A stretch of DNA of 64,000 bases from Cupriavidus pampae (GCF_914271485.1 NZ_CAJZAG010000001.1:124001-188000), one strand, 5' to 3'. Counted from the first letter of the stretch, positions 1 through 11,406 are shown. A program made the numbers and translations. The notes: a model not told the origin generated them from the letters alone.

Positions 1-410
1 CGGCCGCCAATGGTCCGTTCGCTTCAGATCCCGCGTTGTTACTCGGGCTCGGCCGCGCGCAATTCGCTACGGGCCAGTACACGGACGCGCGGCAAACACT
101 CGAGCGGTTGTTCGACGTGAATCCGATCTCGCGCGAGCAATCCGATTCCACGCTGCTGTATGCACGCACATTGGCCGCACTGGGCAGCGAGAGCACTCGT
201 GCCGCATTCGAGCAGGCGTTGACCAATGCCAGCGATGTCGCGGCGCGCTGCCTGTTCGCGGACTGGCTGATGAAGCAACCCGATGCGGCCGATCGCGAAC
301 GCGCGAAGGCGCTATACGCCGAGATCGTCCACGACGCGCGCCATTGGCCGCGTCATGCCCGCGAGCACAATCGCGAATGGCTGCAGCGCGCGCAAGCGGC
401 GCTGGGCTGA
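1..410 (+). CDS. Tetratricopeptide-repeat protein, 5' end outside the window
   Basis: Only the C-terminal 136 or so codons are present; the frame is open from base 3 and stops with TGA at 408–410, so the true start lies upstream. The visible protein is helical and rich in Ala, Leu and Arg. Patterns such as LGLGRAQFATGQYTDARQTL fit a TPR hairpin, and a second unit follows around bases 180–300. TPR proteins usually act as protein-interaction scaffolds, and no specific partner can be named. The next gene's ATG follows the stop directly, suggesting co-transcription. Confident as a real partial gene, only moderately confident of the TPR assignment. Confidence 0.75.
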   Translation, partial: AANGPFASDPALLLGLGRAQFATGQYTDARQTLERLFDVNPISREQSDSTLLYARTLAALGSESTRAAFEQALTNASDVAARCLFADWLMKQPDAADRERAKALYAEIVHDARHWPRHAREHNREWLQRAQAALG

Positions 411-1370
411 ATGTTTTCACGCGCCCTTGGCGCATTCTTCCGCAATATGACGCTTCTGAAACGCAAATCGATCGAGGCTGTGGCCTCCCGCCGCCCCGCG
501 CGGGGCACCCGCGACACCCATGGCACACGCGACACACATGGCACTCGCACCACCCGCGAACCGCGTGCTTCGCGCCACGACTTCCACGATGAAACACGCA
601 TGACGCCGCGCTTCGCGCCGGTGACGTTCTCCGAGATGGATGGCGTGCGCTATCTCCATTTCGGCACCGAGTGGGTGCAGGGTGCAATGCGCCTGCGCAA
701 GCCCGATGCGATCGAGCTCGAGTACGCACAGCAGATGATGGCCTGGCTGCTGTTCCAGTCGCCATCCGTGGAAGGCTTCCACGTGGCGCAGCTTGGCCTG
801 GGCGCCGCGGCGCTGACCAAGTTTGCGTATCGACAGTTCGCGCGTGCGAAGGTGACGGCGGTCGAGCTCAATCCGGCCGTGATCATCGCCGGGCGCAGCA
901 TGTTCGGCCTGCGTGAGGACGATGCGCGGCTGACGGTGCGCGAGCAGGATGCCTGGGACTATGTGATGGATCGCGAGAACACCGCGAGCATCGATGCGCT
1001 GCAGGTGGATCTGTATGACGCCACCGCGCGCGGCCCCGTGCTCGACACCACCGCGTTCTACAACGCGTGCCGGCGCGTGCTGAAGGCGCCGGGCGTGATG
1101 ACGATCAACCTGTTCGGCGATCACGATAGCTTCCCGAAGAACATCGTGCGCATTTGCGATGCGTTCGACAATCGGGTGCTGGTGTTTCCGGAAGTCCACG
1201 ACGGCAACATCATCGCGATGGCTTTCAACGGCCCGCGCATCGATGTGTCATGGGAAACCATCGAGGCGCGAGCCGAAGTGGTCGAGGCGACCACCAAGCT
1301 GCCGGCGAAGGACTGGGTAAAGAAGTTGCGCGCGGCGAATGCGGGTCAGGAAGATCGGCTGGTGATCTGA
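411..1370 (+). CDS. Spermidine synthase-like protein (class I SAM-dependent fold)
   Basis: The 319-residue protein has a spermine/spermidine synthase-type Rossmann core. QLGLGAAALTKF (about residues 128–139) is the nucleotide-binding loop, AVELNPAVI (about 155–163) the acidic strand-2 end, and DALQVDLYDA the later acidic loop. True SpeE makes spermidine from putrescine and decarboxylated SAM. Many bacterial relatives, including short ones like this, have no demonstrated polyamine activity, so the substrate is open. The start at 411 abuts the preceding stop. ATGs at 447 and 601 are alternatives, because the first 60 residues are basic and low-complexity and include an 18-bp tandem repeat (GTRDTH units) at 504–557. 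Confidence 0.8.
   Translation: MFSRALGAFFRNMTLLKRKSIEAVASRRPARGTRDTHGTRDTHGTRTTREPRASRHDFHDETRMTPRFAPVTFSEMDGVRYLHFGTEWVQGAMRLRKPDAIELEYAQQMMAWLLFQSPSVEGFHVAQLGLGAAALTKFAYRQFARAKVTAVELNPAVIIAGRSMFGLREDDARLTVREQDAWDYVMDRENTASIDALQVDLYDATARGPVLDTTAFYNACRRVLKAPGVMTINLFGDHDSFPKNIVRICDAFDNRVLVFPEVHDGNIIAMAFNGPRIDVSWETIEARAEVVEATTKLPAKDWVKKLRAANAGQEDRLVI
504..557 (+). repeat. 18-bp tandem repeat, about three copies
   Basis: Units begin at 504, 522 and 540 with GGCACCCGCGACACCCAT, a two-base variant, and a more diverged third copy. They encode GTRDTH, GTRDTH and GTRTTR in the N-terminal extension of the spermidine-synthase-like gene. A length multiple of three keeps the frame, consistent with slippage in a tolerant segment. 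Confidence 0.85.
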
Positions 1371-1377
1371 CCGACCA

Positions 1378-2973
1378 TCATTCCTTGTGGAAGAACTGCG
1401 CGAGGGACCATTCGTCCGTGCGGGCTTCGTAGCGGACGCCCTTGCGCATGGCCCACATGGCCAGCTGACTGTGCGAAGGAATAATCGCGTGGTCGTCGAG
1501 CGCGAACCTGGCGGCCGCGCGCGCGTTATCCTCGCGCGCCTTGTCGCTGCTGACCGTGGTCAGTGAAGTCTCGATCAGCTTGTCCAGCTGCGGATTGCTG
1601 TACTTGCCCCAGTTCCATGTGCCGTAGCCGGTCTGCGGATTCGGCGTGCCGGTAATCGAGCGCAACGCCACGTCCGCGGCCGCGGAGCCCCAGCCCAGCA
1701 TCTGGAACGAGAACTCGCCCTGACGCGCGCGCGTGAAGTAGGCCGCCACCGGCATCGTTTCCACCTTGGTTTGAATGCCGATACGCGTAAGCATCGCGGC
1801 GGTCGCCTGGGCCACCGCGTTGTCGTTCAGATAGCGGTTGTTGGTAGCATGCAGCGTCAACCCAAAACCGTTCGGATAGCCCGCGGCGGCCAGCAGCTTC
1901 TTCGCGCCCTCGGGGTCGTAGCCATCGGGCTTGGTGCCCGGATGCCCAAAGATCTGCGGCGACACGATCGACGAAGCCGGCACCGCCAGCCCCTCCATGA
2001 TGCGGCTGACAATCGCGTCGCGGTTCAACGCCTTGCTGATCGCGGCCCGCACGCGCGGATCCTTGAACGGATTCTTGCCGAGGGGCTTGCCGGCCTTGTC
2101 CGTGACAAACGGCGAATCGTCGCGCGACTGGTCCATCTGCCAGAAGATCGTGCGCCACGACACCTGCTGCTCGATGCGGTACTTGGTGTTCTGTTTGAGG
2201 CGTGCCACATCGGCGGCCGGCACCGATTCGATCACATCCACATCGCCCGACAACAGCGCCGCCGTGCGCGCGCCGTTGTCGGTCAGGATGCGGAACGTCA
2301 CGCGATCCCAATCGACCTTCGGTCCCCAGTAGTCGGGATTGCGCGCCATCACGATTTCCTGCCCGCGCGCAAAGCGCACGAACTTGAACGGGCCGGTGCC
2401 GACCATCAGCTTGCCCGAGTCGAACTCCGTCTGCGTCAGCGTGGCGGCAGCCGCCTTCGGCATGATTGGCACGCTGTTCAGATCGTTGGCGAGGTTCGCG
2501 TAGTTCGACACGTTCATGGTCAGCCGCACCGTGAGCGCATCGGGGGTGTCGATGCGTGCGATCGGCTTGGTGTAGCTCGTGAAGGTGCCGGGGCTGTTGA
2601 CCAGTTTGGCCGGGCGCTCGAGCGAGGCCTTGACGTCGGCGCTCGTGAACGGCGAGCCATCGTGCCATTTCACATTCGGCCGCAGCTTGATCTCCCACGT
2701 GGTGGGATTCAGTGGCTTCCACGACAGCGCGAGACCCGGGATGTAGCGCGCGTTCTTGTCCAGGAACACGAGCGACTCGAACACGTGCAGCGCGATGGCG
2801 TTGTTTGGCCCCGCGTTGTTCCATTGCGGATCCATCGACGTGACATCGGCGGCGAGGCCGACGCGCAAGTCTTCGGCATGTGCCGCGTGGAGCGGTACCA
2901 GCGCGGCAGTGCCGAGTGCGATCGCCGCGGCGGCGCGCGCAAACCGTTGGCGGACTTGGTCGTAGATCTTCAT
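1378..2973 (-). CDS. ABC transporter periplasmic substrate-binding protein, peptide/opine type (SBP_bac_5)
   Basis: 531 residues with a clear Sec signal peptide (basic start, hydrophobic stretch, AHA cleavage near residue 33). The mature protein is a family 5 solute-binding protein: the N-terminal lobe carries WEIKLRPNVKWHDG and the typical GTGPFKFV segment, followed by NPDYWG. It should capture di/oligopeptides or similar solutes in the periplasm for an ABC importer. The start at 2973 is chosen over an upstream ATG because GAGGAG lies 7 bases before it. No permease or ATPase gene is adjacent, so the binding protein must use components encoded elsewhere. It is divergent from the TrmB-like gene. 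Confidence 0.92.
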   Translation of the reverse strand: MKIYDQVRQRFARAAAAIALGTAALVPLHAAHAEDLRVGLAADVTSMDPQWNNAGPNNAIALHVFESLVFLDKNARYIPGLALSWKPLNPTTWEIKLRPNVKWHDGSPFTSADVKASLERPAKLVNSPGTFTSYTKPIARIDTPDALTVRLTMNVSNYANLANDLNSVPIMPKAAAATLTQTEFDSGKLMVGTGPFKFVRFARGQEIVMARNPDYWGPKVDWDRVTFRILTDNGARTAALLSGDVDVIESVPAADVARLKQNTKYRIEQQVSWRTIFWQMDQSRDDSPFVTDKAGKPLGKNPFKDPRVRAAISKALNRDAIVSRIMEGLAVPASSIVSPQIFGHPGTKPDGYDPEGAKKLLAAAGYPNGFGLTLHATNNRYLNDNAVAQATAAMLTRIGIQTKVETMPVAAYFTRARQGEFSFQMLGWGSAAADVALRSITGTPNPQTGYGTWNWGKYSNPQLDKLIETSLTTVSSDKAREDNARAAARFALDDHAIIPSHSQLAMWAMRKGVRYEARTDEWSLAQFFHKE

Positions 2974-3103
2974 GGCAAGCTCCTCTGCGGTCGTCAACTC
3001 GGCATTGTGCCGCCAAACTTACATCGATGCGAGCGCGGTGGTTGTGCGATCGCCGCTTGATTGCCGCCCGTTTGTTGACCGGATGCCAGTAAAATCGGCG
3101 CCC

Positions 3104-3769
3104 ATGTTCGCCAATTCCCGCACCATCGCCTCCGCGCAAACCGGTATCCACGACCACCTGGCCGCGCGCGTGGCACGTCATCTCGCCGAGCCGTTCCGCA
3201 AACCGATCGGAGAGGCGAGTCGTCTCGCCTTGGACGAAGCGCTATCCGCATGGCGTCGTGCGGGTGACGTGCCGCTGATACTCGACGCCGGATGCGGCGT
3301 TGGCGAGAGCACGCTGCGGCTCGCGCAGGCGTATCCGGACCATTTCGTGATCGGCGTCGATCAGTCGGAGAAGCGGCTGACCGCGGGCAAGGACTGGTGG
3401 GAAGGGGATCTGCCCGGCAACTACCACTGGGCGCGCGCGGATCTGGTCGATGTCTGGCGCATGCTTGCGGCCGAGGGCGTGCCGGTGGCGCGCCATTACG
3501 TGCTGTATCCGAACCCGTGGCCAAAGATCGGGCACCTCGGGCGGCGCTGGCAGGGGCACGCGGTCTTCCCCGCGCTGGCGGCCTGCGGCGATTATCTCGA
3601 ATGCCGCAGCAACTGGAAGATCTATATCGACGAATTCGCGGCCGCGCTGGCGATCGTGGGCCGTCCGGCGGTGACTACCGCGTGGCAGCCAGAGGTCGCG
3701 ATGACACCGTTCGAACGCAAGTACGGCGCGTCAGGCCACGACCTGTGGCGTTGTGTGAGCGAACGATAA
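3104..3769 (+). CDS. TrmB-like tRNA (guanine-N7)-methyltransferase family protein
   Basis: 222 residues with a class I SAM-methyltransferase fold. Motif I is DAGCGVGEST (61–70), followed by GVDQSE (84–89), and the NPWPK motif (137–141) is characteristic of the TrmB/methyltransf_4 family. TrmB makes m7G46 in tRNA. The segment after NPWPK (GHLGRRWQGH) resembles the family's H..RR region but differs in detail, so this may be a diverged paralogue. ATG 3104 lies 8 bases after TAAAAT (3090–3095), suggesting a very short leader. ATG 3083 is an in-frame alternative without a ribosome-binding site. Confidence 0.8.
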   Translation: MFANSRTIASAQTGIHDHLAARVARHLAEPFRKPIGEASRLALDEALSAWRRAGDVPLILDAGCGVGESTLRLAQAYPDHFVIGVDQSEKRLTAGKDWWEGDLPGNYHWARADLVDVWRMLAAEGVPVARHYVLYPNPWPKIGHLGRRWQGHAVFPALAACGDYLECRSNWKIYIDEFAAALAIVGRPAVTTAWQPEVAMTPFERKYGASGHDLWRCVSER

Positions 3770-3795
3770 GCGGAAAGCGGGGGAGCGGGGGAGGG

Positions 3796-3820
3796 CGGAA
3801 AGGGGGGCATCCCCCTTCCG
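3796..3820. terminator. GC-rich hairpin between convergent genes
   Basis: CGGAA, A-bulge, GGGGG pairs with CCCCCTTCCG across a short loop, immediately after the TrmB-like gene and 1 base from the end of the convergent DUF2863 gene. It could serve both strands. The U-tract is weak on the plus side. Confidence 0.5.
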
Positions 3821-3821
3821 T

Positions 3822-5024
3822 TTAATGAAATAACGGCTGCTGCGTCGGCGCGTCTTCCGGCAACTCCGCATGCACGATCTCGCCAGAGCGATCGGCGTAC
3901 AGCGGCGTGCCGCAATCCTCGCAATACTCGGGGTCGAACAGCGCGGCATGGCGGAAGATGTCTTCCACGCCAACGTTGCGCAGTTCCTCGCAGATCTGCT
4001 CGAGCGGATTGCCCTTTTCCTCGGCATCCACCTCGCCCGCCTCGCGGCCATACACTGGCCACACGATGCCGTAGATCACGTCCTTCTCGCCACGGATCGT
4101 AAAGCCGACGCGGTATTCCTCGACCACTTCCTCACCGAACGATGCCACCACCGCGGCCAGTTGCCCGGCCGGCATATCGAGCGTGCCGCTCAGGTAATTG
4201 ACGGCCGCGCGCACGGTCAGCGGACGAATGCTCTTGTCGGACTCGCGGCAGGACAGGAAGAACGCATCCGGCAACAACAGTTCGAATTCGCAACCGGGCA
4301 GCATCATCGCCACCGAAGGCTGGACCTGGGTGCGCCACTGTTCGAGGCACACCGAACGCTCGGCATGGTGCTCCTTGGCATCTTCCTGCCAGCGGAACAG
4401 CGCGCCTTCGTGCGGCGCCACCACCACGGCCAGCATGTAGCGCGGATCGGCCAGAATCGGCGCGGTCTCGGGCAGGTCGCGCAGATCGACCTTCGGCACC
4501 GCGCCGGCCAGCGCGGCGGCCGCCAGCTTGTGCGTCAGCGCGAATGTATCGCTGTGCGTGCGCGGCAACTGGTCGATGCTGTAGAGATACGGCGACAGGG
4601 CGACCTTGGTGCCATTGGCCAGCACATGGGCCTGCATATGGACAGTCAGGGTCTGGGCCACATCGGCCTTGAGCGCGCCCGACGGAATCGCGTAGCGCGT
4701 ATGGGCCAGGATCGGCGCGGCGACCAGCAGCGCGTCGTAGCGCACGCCGTCCACCTCGATGGTCGCCGACTCGGCGAGCGTCTCGGCCTGTTCCGCCAGC
4801 ACGTCGGAGGCGTCGGCATTGTGCTTGAACAGGTGTTCGAGCGCCGCGTCCAGCGCGGTCTGGCTGCCATTCTTCAACAGCCGTCCGAGGCGCTGAGAGA
4901 GACGGCGCTCCCAATAGCCGTCCTCCATGCGGCTGCCCGAGGCGTCGAGCGCCAGTGCATCGGCCACGAGCCGTTCGGCATCGGGCGAGAGTCGGGGGGA
5001 AGCCTTGGGACGAAAACCTGCCAT
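3822..5024 (-). CDS. DUF2863 family protein
   Basis: A 400-residue soluble protein without signal peptide or membrane segments. Length and sequence match the DUF2863 family, which I know mainly from Burkholderiales; it has no established function. The N-terminal part is helical. The C-terminal tail contains a CEDC pair (Cys368 and Cys371) in a context like a small metal-binding or zinc-ribbon half-site. It stands alone, convergent with the TrmB-like gene and with its own upstream region. The family assignment is from recalled similarity; the function is unknown. Confidence 0.8.
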   Translation of the reverse strand: MAGFRPKASPRLSPDAERLVADALALDASGSRMEDGYWERRLSQRLGRLLKNGSQTALDAALEHLFKHNADASDVLAEQAETLAESATIEVDGVRYDALLVAAPILAHTRYAIPSGALKADVAQTLTVHMQAHVLANGTKVALSPYLYSIDQLPRTHSDTFALTHKLAAAALAGAVPKVDLRDLPETAPILADPRYMLAVVVAPHEGALFRWQEDAKEHHAERSVCLEQWRTQVQPSVAMMLPGCEFELLLPDAFFLSCRESDKSIRPLTVRAAVNYLSGTLDMPAGQLAAVVASFGEEVVEEYRVGFTIRGEKDVIYGIVWPVYGREAGEVDAEEKGNPLEQICEELRNVGVEDIFRHAALFDPEYCEDCGTPLYADRSGEIVHAELPEDAPTQQPLFH

Positions 5025-5131
5025 AGATAGAAACCGTCTGTTTTTGCGTAAAACGGTATTCTACTCGCTGCGTTGGCAAAAGAAGGGGTTAGGTGAGGGT
5101 TCCCGCCTCATTCACGCCCGGCGGCGTTTGG

Positions 5132-5275
5132 TTACTTCTGCGGCGCCGGTGCGGCCGGTGCATGCGTTTCAATGCCGTGCTGCTCGCCGGCGATGGAAAC
5201 GTCGTCACCACCCTTGGTGAGCAAATAGAGCGCGGCGCCCGCGACGACGACGAATGCGATGACAATCTTGACCAT
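5132..5275 (-). CDS. Small single-pass membrane protein, 47 aa
   Basis: An ORF too short for most gene callers. It starts at ATG 5275 with GGAGAC 7–12 bases upstream. The protein starts MVKIVIAFVVVAGAALYLL, one N-terminal membrane helix or uncleaved anchor. A short polar linker and an Ala/Pro-rich tail ending PAPQK follow. Good ribosome-binding site, hydrophobic pattern and position between DUF2863 and aconitase support a real gene. No function can be assigned; small membrane peptides of this sort often modulate larger membrane proteins. Confidence 0.7.
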   Translation of the reverse strand: MVKIVIAFVVVAGAALYLLTKGGDDVSIAGEQHGIETHAPAAPAPQK

Positions 5276-5376
5276 GCTGCTGTCTCCTGGCTAATCGTTA
5301 TATTGGCAGGAGGCAGTCTGGCAGTGCGGGCTTGCGTGGAACTTACGCGGCGGATCGGGGAAATCCCTGAGGAAAA

Positions 5377-5412
5377 AAGCCCCTCTCCCCGGAACAGGGA
5401 GAGGGGCTTTAC
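5377..5412 (-). terminator. Intrinsic terminator of acnA
   Basis: AAAGCCCCTCTCCC pairs with GGGAGAGGGGCTTT around a CGGAACA loop. On the minus strand it is followed by TTTTTT, just downstream of the acnA stop codon. The CCCCTCTCCC stem recurs at 42829–42854. Confidence 0.85.
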
Positions 5413-5429
5413 TGCCCGGATCGTGAAGA

Positions 5430-8135
<2,706 letters not shown>

Positions 8136-8298
8136 TGCCTGACTCCAATGAAGGAATGACGCGCTTGCTTTGACTTACGGCTAATTCGGCTTCTTGTTCT
8201 TGAAAGACCCCGATGCGCGCCGGAGGTTCGTCATCGGGCGCGCACCGTTACTGCAGACACTCATTGTGCGCGAGGCGAAGAAACTCCGCCATGCGGCA

Positions 8299-8327
8299 CG
8301 CCATCGTGACAGCTGCTCACGATGGCG
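8299..8327 (-). terminator. Strong hairpin downstream of the MliC-like gene
   Basis: An 11-bp perfect stem, CGCCATCGTGA with TCACGATGGCG, and a 7-base loop, lying about 20 bases past the stop of the minus-strand gene. No U-tract follows, so it may be a factor-assisted terminator or a 3' stabilising stem. Confidence 0.55.
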
Positions 8328-8347
8328 GAACTACGGTAATTGCGTTT

Positions 8348-8902
8348 TTACTGCTTCGGTGCGACCAGTGCTGCCGGTTGTGCCTGGGCTTCCGGTGCGG
8401 GCGCCGCGGGCGGCGCGGCCAGCAGCGGCGTGGCCACCGGGGCGCGCAGCGCGCCAGCCACCGTCGGGGCGGCGCCGCCAGCCTGCATGTCGGCGTTCTG
8501 GCATTCGTCGGCCAGGCGCTGACCCAGGTTCTTGTTGAACAGCATCGCCTTGCTCGGGATCACCACGAGGTCGAGGCCGCTGCGGGCATCGAAGTAGCGG
8601 TCGGCACCAGTCACGGTGGCCTGACGCGGCAGGCGGTATTCCTTGGCTTCCCAGTTGACGACGATGATTTCGTCACGGCGCATGTCGCCGCCGATATAGA
8701 GCACGTTGCCCAGCTCGCATTGCCACTTTTCACCGTTCGGCGTCACGGGTGCGGCGGCAACCGGGGTGGCCTTCTTGGACGTGGACTTCTTGGCGGGCGC
8801 CTTCTTGGTCGCGGCCGGTTTGTTGGCGGGGTCCTGGGCCAGCGCGACGCCGGCGGTCAAGGTCATGGCGCCAATGCAGGCTGCGAGCACGAGGTGTTTC
8901 AT
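8348..8902 (-). CDS. Secreted MliC-like (C-type lysozyme inhibitor-like) protein
   Basis: 184 residues. The first 22 form a signal peptide ending ALA before QD. A Lys/Ala-rich linker follows. A compact domain (about residues 58–135) begins KWQCELG and ends ADECQ, so Cys62 and Cys134 could form one disulphide. The WxC...G opening, the central TVTGADRYFDARSGLDL stretch and the Cys spacing resemble the MliC/PliC family, which protects peptidoglycan from C-type lysozyme. The match is suggestive only. The last 45 residues are Ala/Pro-rich and not part of that domain. It lies between acnA and the CitE-like gene with its own hairpin. Confidence 0.6.
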   Translation of the reverse strand: MKHLVLAACIGAMTLTAGVALAQDPANKPAATKKAPAKKSTSKKATPVAAAPVTPNGEKWQCELGNVLYIGGDMRRDEIIVVNWEAKEYRLPRQATVTGADRYFDARSGLDLVVIPSKAMLFNKNLGQRLADECQNADMQAGGAAPTVAGALRAPVATPLLAAPPAAPAPEAQAQPAALVAPKQ

Positions 8903-9107
8903 TGCTGTTCCTTTTCGGATATCAAAATAGTGGACCGCTAATCGATGGGGCGCGGGGAGGGGCAGTTACATTCCGCCGCTATTCTCTACGATTTGCACAG
9001 GCCGGCGTACTACATCACAGGTTGGTTACACAATTGCACAGAATCAGCGCGGTTACGAATCACTTCGGTGTTTCCATGTGCGCGACACCGGCATTTCCGC
9101 CCCGTTT

Positions 9108-10088
9108 TCAGGCGAAAAACAATTCGGCCGCGGCCCCAGGCAACGCGGTGCCGGTAGCCTGCGCGCGCTGCAGCAGAGACCAGTAGTAGCGATAGCTCGC
9201 GCGGTCATGGAGCTGGCCGTCGTGGCGGATCGGCGCCCAGTTGTTCCGGTGCGCGGCCAGCAGGATCTCGCTGGCCACGCCGATCTCCGCATCGCTGGGC
9301 CGGAAGGCCGCGACGATCGGCGCGATCTGGCCCGGATGGATGCTCCATTTGCGCAGGTACCCGAACTCCGTGCGCGCCCGCAGCGCATCGTCGCCGGCGC
9401 GCTGCGGCATCTGCACGTCGGTGCTCACATTGTGCGAGGGCACTTTGCCGTGACGATGACAGGCCGCGGAAATCTCGAGCATCGCGCGGCGGATCAGTGG
9501 CTGCTCGAATTGCTGCGGCGAGCGCATGGCCTCGCCGGGGATTGCCCCATGATGCGCAGAAACAAAATCCATGAGGCCGAACGATAAACACTCCACCTGC
9601 ACCAGCGCGGCGATGTCGAACGCCTGCTCGAGCGCGGCATGCGTTTCAATCAGGACGTGAATCGGGATATGGCGCGCGATGCCGGCAGTGCGCGCGGCAT
9701 GGTTGACGTGATCGGTCACGCGGGCGACTTCCACCACGTCCGTCACCTTCGGCACCACCACATAGGCCAGCCGCGCGCCAGCGGCGGCCACCAGTAGGTC
9801 GATGTCGTCGCGCCACGACGCGTGGGCGGGGTCGTGAATGCGTACGCCGACGCGGTTGAACGCGTTTTCGGGACTGTTGATCAGCTGCGCGCAGAGCGCC
9901 GCATGTTCGCGTTCCTGGCCGACGGCGGCGCCGTCCTCGCAGTCGAACGTGATGTCGAACACCGGGCCAAGCTCTTGTTGCAGGCCCAGCGACTTGCGCA
10001 TGAGCTTCTCGCTGCCGGCATAGTGGTCACATACCGGCAACTGGACCGGTATCGCTTCGCCCTGGAACAAGACCTCGGATGGATGCAC
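9108..10088 (-). CDS. HpcH/HpaI aldolase / citrate lyase beta-subunit-like CoA ester lyase
   Basis: 326 residues of the CitE/malyl-CoA lyase superfamily, TIM-barrel enzymes that cleave or form CoA thioesters such as citramalyl- or malyl-CoA. Visible signatures are FDITFDCEDGA (about residues 45–55; the acidic pair binds Mg2+), the HVLIETHAALEQ strand with its catalytic-region Glu, and the C-terminal KWSIHPGQI. No citC/D/F genes are near, so it is not part of a classical citrate lyase. It may act in glyoxylate or C5-dicarboxylate side reactions of the TCA cycle. The start is GTG at 10088 and I see no good ribosome-binding site. It lies downstream of the mdh terminator. Confidence 0.85.
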   Translation of the reverse strand: MHPSEVLFQGEAIPVQLPVCDHYAGSEKLMRKSLGLQQELGPVFDITFDCEDGAAVGQEREHAALCAQLINSPENAFNRVGVRIHDPAHASWRDDIDLLVAAAGARLAYVVVPKVTDVVEVARVTDHVNHAARTAGIARHIPIHVLIETHAALEQAFDIAALVQVECLSFGLMDFVSAHHGAIPGEAMRSPQQFEQPLIRRAMLEISAACHRHGKVPSHNVSTDVQMPQRAGDDALRARTEFGYLRKWSIHPGQIAPIVAAFRPSDAEIGVASEILLAAHRNNWAPIRHDGQLHDRASYRYYWSLLQRAQATGTALPGAAAELFFA

Positions 10089-10121
10089 GTTGAATGAATG
10101 AAAAAAAGGTCAAATGAAAAA

Positions 10122-10175
10122 AACCGGGGCCCGCGTCGATTCGTGAAACCTGTGAATCGATGCGGAGCCCCGGTT
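10122..10175 (-). terminator. Terminator of mdh
   Basis: A long imperfect stem: AACCGGGGC with GCCCCGGTT, then CGCGTCGATTC with GAATCGATGCG. On the minus strand it is followed by a run of T, between mdh and the CitE-like gene. This separates the two transcripts. Confidence 0.88.
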
Positions 10176-10197
10176 CGTCATCGGAGACGACTGGCGA

Positions 10198-11181
10198 TCA
10201 GCCCAGCAGATGCTGCACGCCGGCACGCTCTTCTTCGAGTTCCTTGAGCGTGATGTTGATCTTCTCCTGGCTGTAGGCGTCGACTTCGAGGCCCTTCACC
10301 AGTTCGTACTTGCCGTTGGCCGTGGTCACCGGGAAGCCGAACATCGTGTCCTGCGGAATGCCGTAGTCACCGTTCGACGGGATACCCATGGTCACCCACT
10401 TGCCGTTCGAACCAAGCACCCAGTCGCGCACGTGGTCGATGGCGGCGTTGGCGGCCGAAGCTGCCGACGACAGGCCACGGGCCTCGATGATCGCCGCGCC
10501 ACGCTTGCCGACGGTCGGCAGGAACACGTCGTTGTTCCAGGCGTGGTCGTTGATCAGATCCTTGACGTTCTTGCCGTCAACGGTGGCGTAGCGGTAGTCC
10601 GCGTACATGGTCGGGCTGTGGTTGCCCCACACGAACAGCTTCTCGATCGACGACACCGGCTTGCCGGCCTTGGCGGCGATCTGCGACAGCGCGCGGTTGT
10701 GGTCCAGACGCAGCATCGCGGTGAAGTTCTCGCGCTTCAGGTTCGGTGCCGACTTCATGGCGATGTAGGCGTTGGTGTTGGCCGGGTTGCCGACCACCAG
10801 CACCTTGACGTCGCGGCTCGCCACTTCGTCCAGGGCCTTGCCCTGCACGGTGAAGATCTGGGCGTTGGCTTCGAGCAGGTCCTTGCGCTCCATGCCCTTG
10901 CTGCGCGGACGGGCGCCCACGAGCAGTGCCACGTCGGCGTCCTTGAAGGCGACCTTGGGATCATCGGTGATCACCACACCGGCCAGCAGCGGGAACGCGC
11001 AATCTTCCAGTTCCATCACCACGCCCTTGACGGCGGCTTGCGCTTGCGGAAGGTCGAGCAGTTGGAGGATGACGGGCTGGTCTTTGCCGAGCATGTCGCC
11101 ATTGGCGATGCGGAACAGCAGGGAATAGCCGATCTGGCCAGCGGCGCCGGTTACTGCGACGCGCAAAGGGGCTTTAGCCAT
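10198..11181 (-). CDS. mdh: Malate dehydrogenase
   Basis: Oxidises malate to oxaloacetate with NAD+ in the TCA cycle. 327 residues, the length of the cytosolic-type proteobacterial MDH. The N-terminal Rossmann motif [19 protein letters not shown], the substrate segment [13 protein letters not shown], and [12 protein letters not shown] with the catalytic His are all present. The start at 11181 is preceded by GGAG about 8 bases upstream; an in-frame ATG at 11217 is rejected. A good sigma-70 promoter (11373–11402) lies about 190 bases upstream, next to the GntR palindrome, and the leader carries three 16-bp tandem repeats. Confidence 0.97.
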   Translation of the reverse strand: MAKAPLRVAVTGAAGQIGYSLLFRIANGDMLGKDQPVILQLLDLPQAQAAVKGVVMELEDCAFPLLAGVVITDDPKVAFKDADVALLVGARPRSKGMERKDLLEANAQIFTVQGKALDEVASRDVKVLVVGNPANTNAYIAMKSAPNLKRENFTAMLRLDHNRALSQIAAKAGKPVSSIEKLFVWGNHSPTMYADYRYATVDGKNVKDLINDHAWNNDVFLPTVGKRGAAIIEARGLSSAASAANAAIDHVRDWVLGSNGKWVTMGIPSNGDYGIPQDTMFGFPVTTANGKYELVKGLEVDAYSQEKINITLKELEEERAGVQHLLG

Positions 11182-11205
11182 GAGAAAGTCTCCAAACGAT
11201 GAAAG

Positions 11206-11253
11206 GGGTATCACCACAAACGGGTATCACCACAAAGGGGTGTCGCCACGGGG
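11206..11253. repeat. 16-bp tandem repeat in the mdh leader, about 2.7 copies
   Basis: GGGTATCACCACAAAC (11206–11221), GGGTATCACCACAAAG (11222–11237) and a diverged third unit starting GGGTGTCGCCAC (11238). All lie within the predicted mdh 5' untranslated region, 25–70 bases before the start codon. Confidence 0.9.
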
Positions 11254-11372
11254 CAGGCGGCCATCCGCCGACAAGGCGTAAGTCTACTACTGCTATGTGG
11301 CGCGCCGCATCAGACTACTGCATCCGAATTAGTCGTAAGTGCAGGTCAAAAGCGACGGCGCGGGGCTGCGCG

Positions 11373-11402
11373 AGTGTAGGACGGGCCGCCCGACCCTGTC
11401 AA
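11373..11402 (-). promoter_or_regulatory. Predicted sigma-70 promoter of mdh
   Basis: On the minus strand TTGACA (11402–11397), an 18-base spacer and TACACT (11378–11373). The –35 matches the consensus exactly. The start point would be near 11366. The palindrome at 11407–11424 ends 4 bases upstream of the –35. Confidence 0.75.
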
Positions 11403-11406
11403 TAAT

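Noticed and set aside
3075..3095. TTGACC...TAAAAT as a promoter for the TrmB-like gene
   Set aside because: The two boxes are only 9 bases apart, too close for sigma-70. TAAAAT alone may still be a –10.
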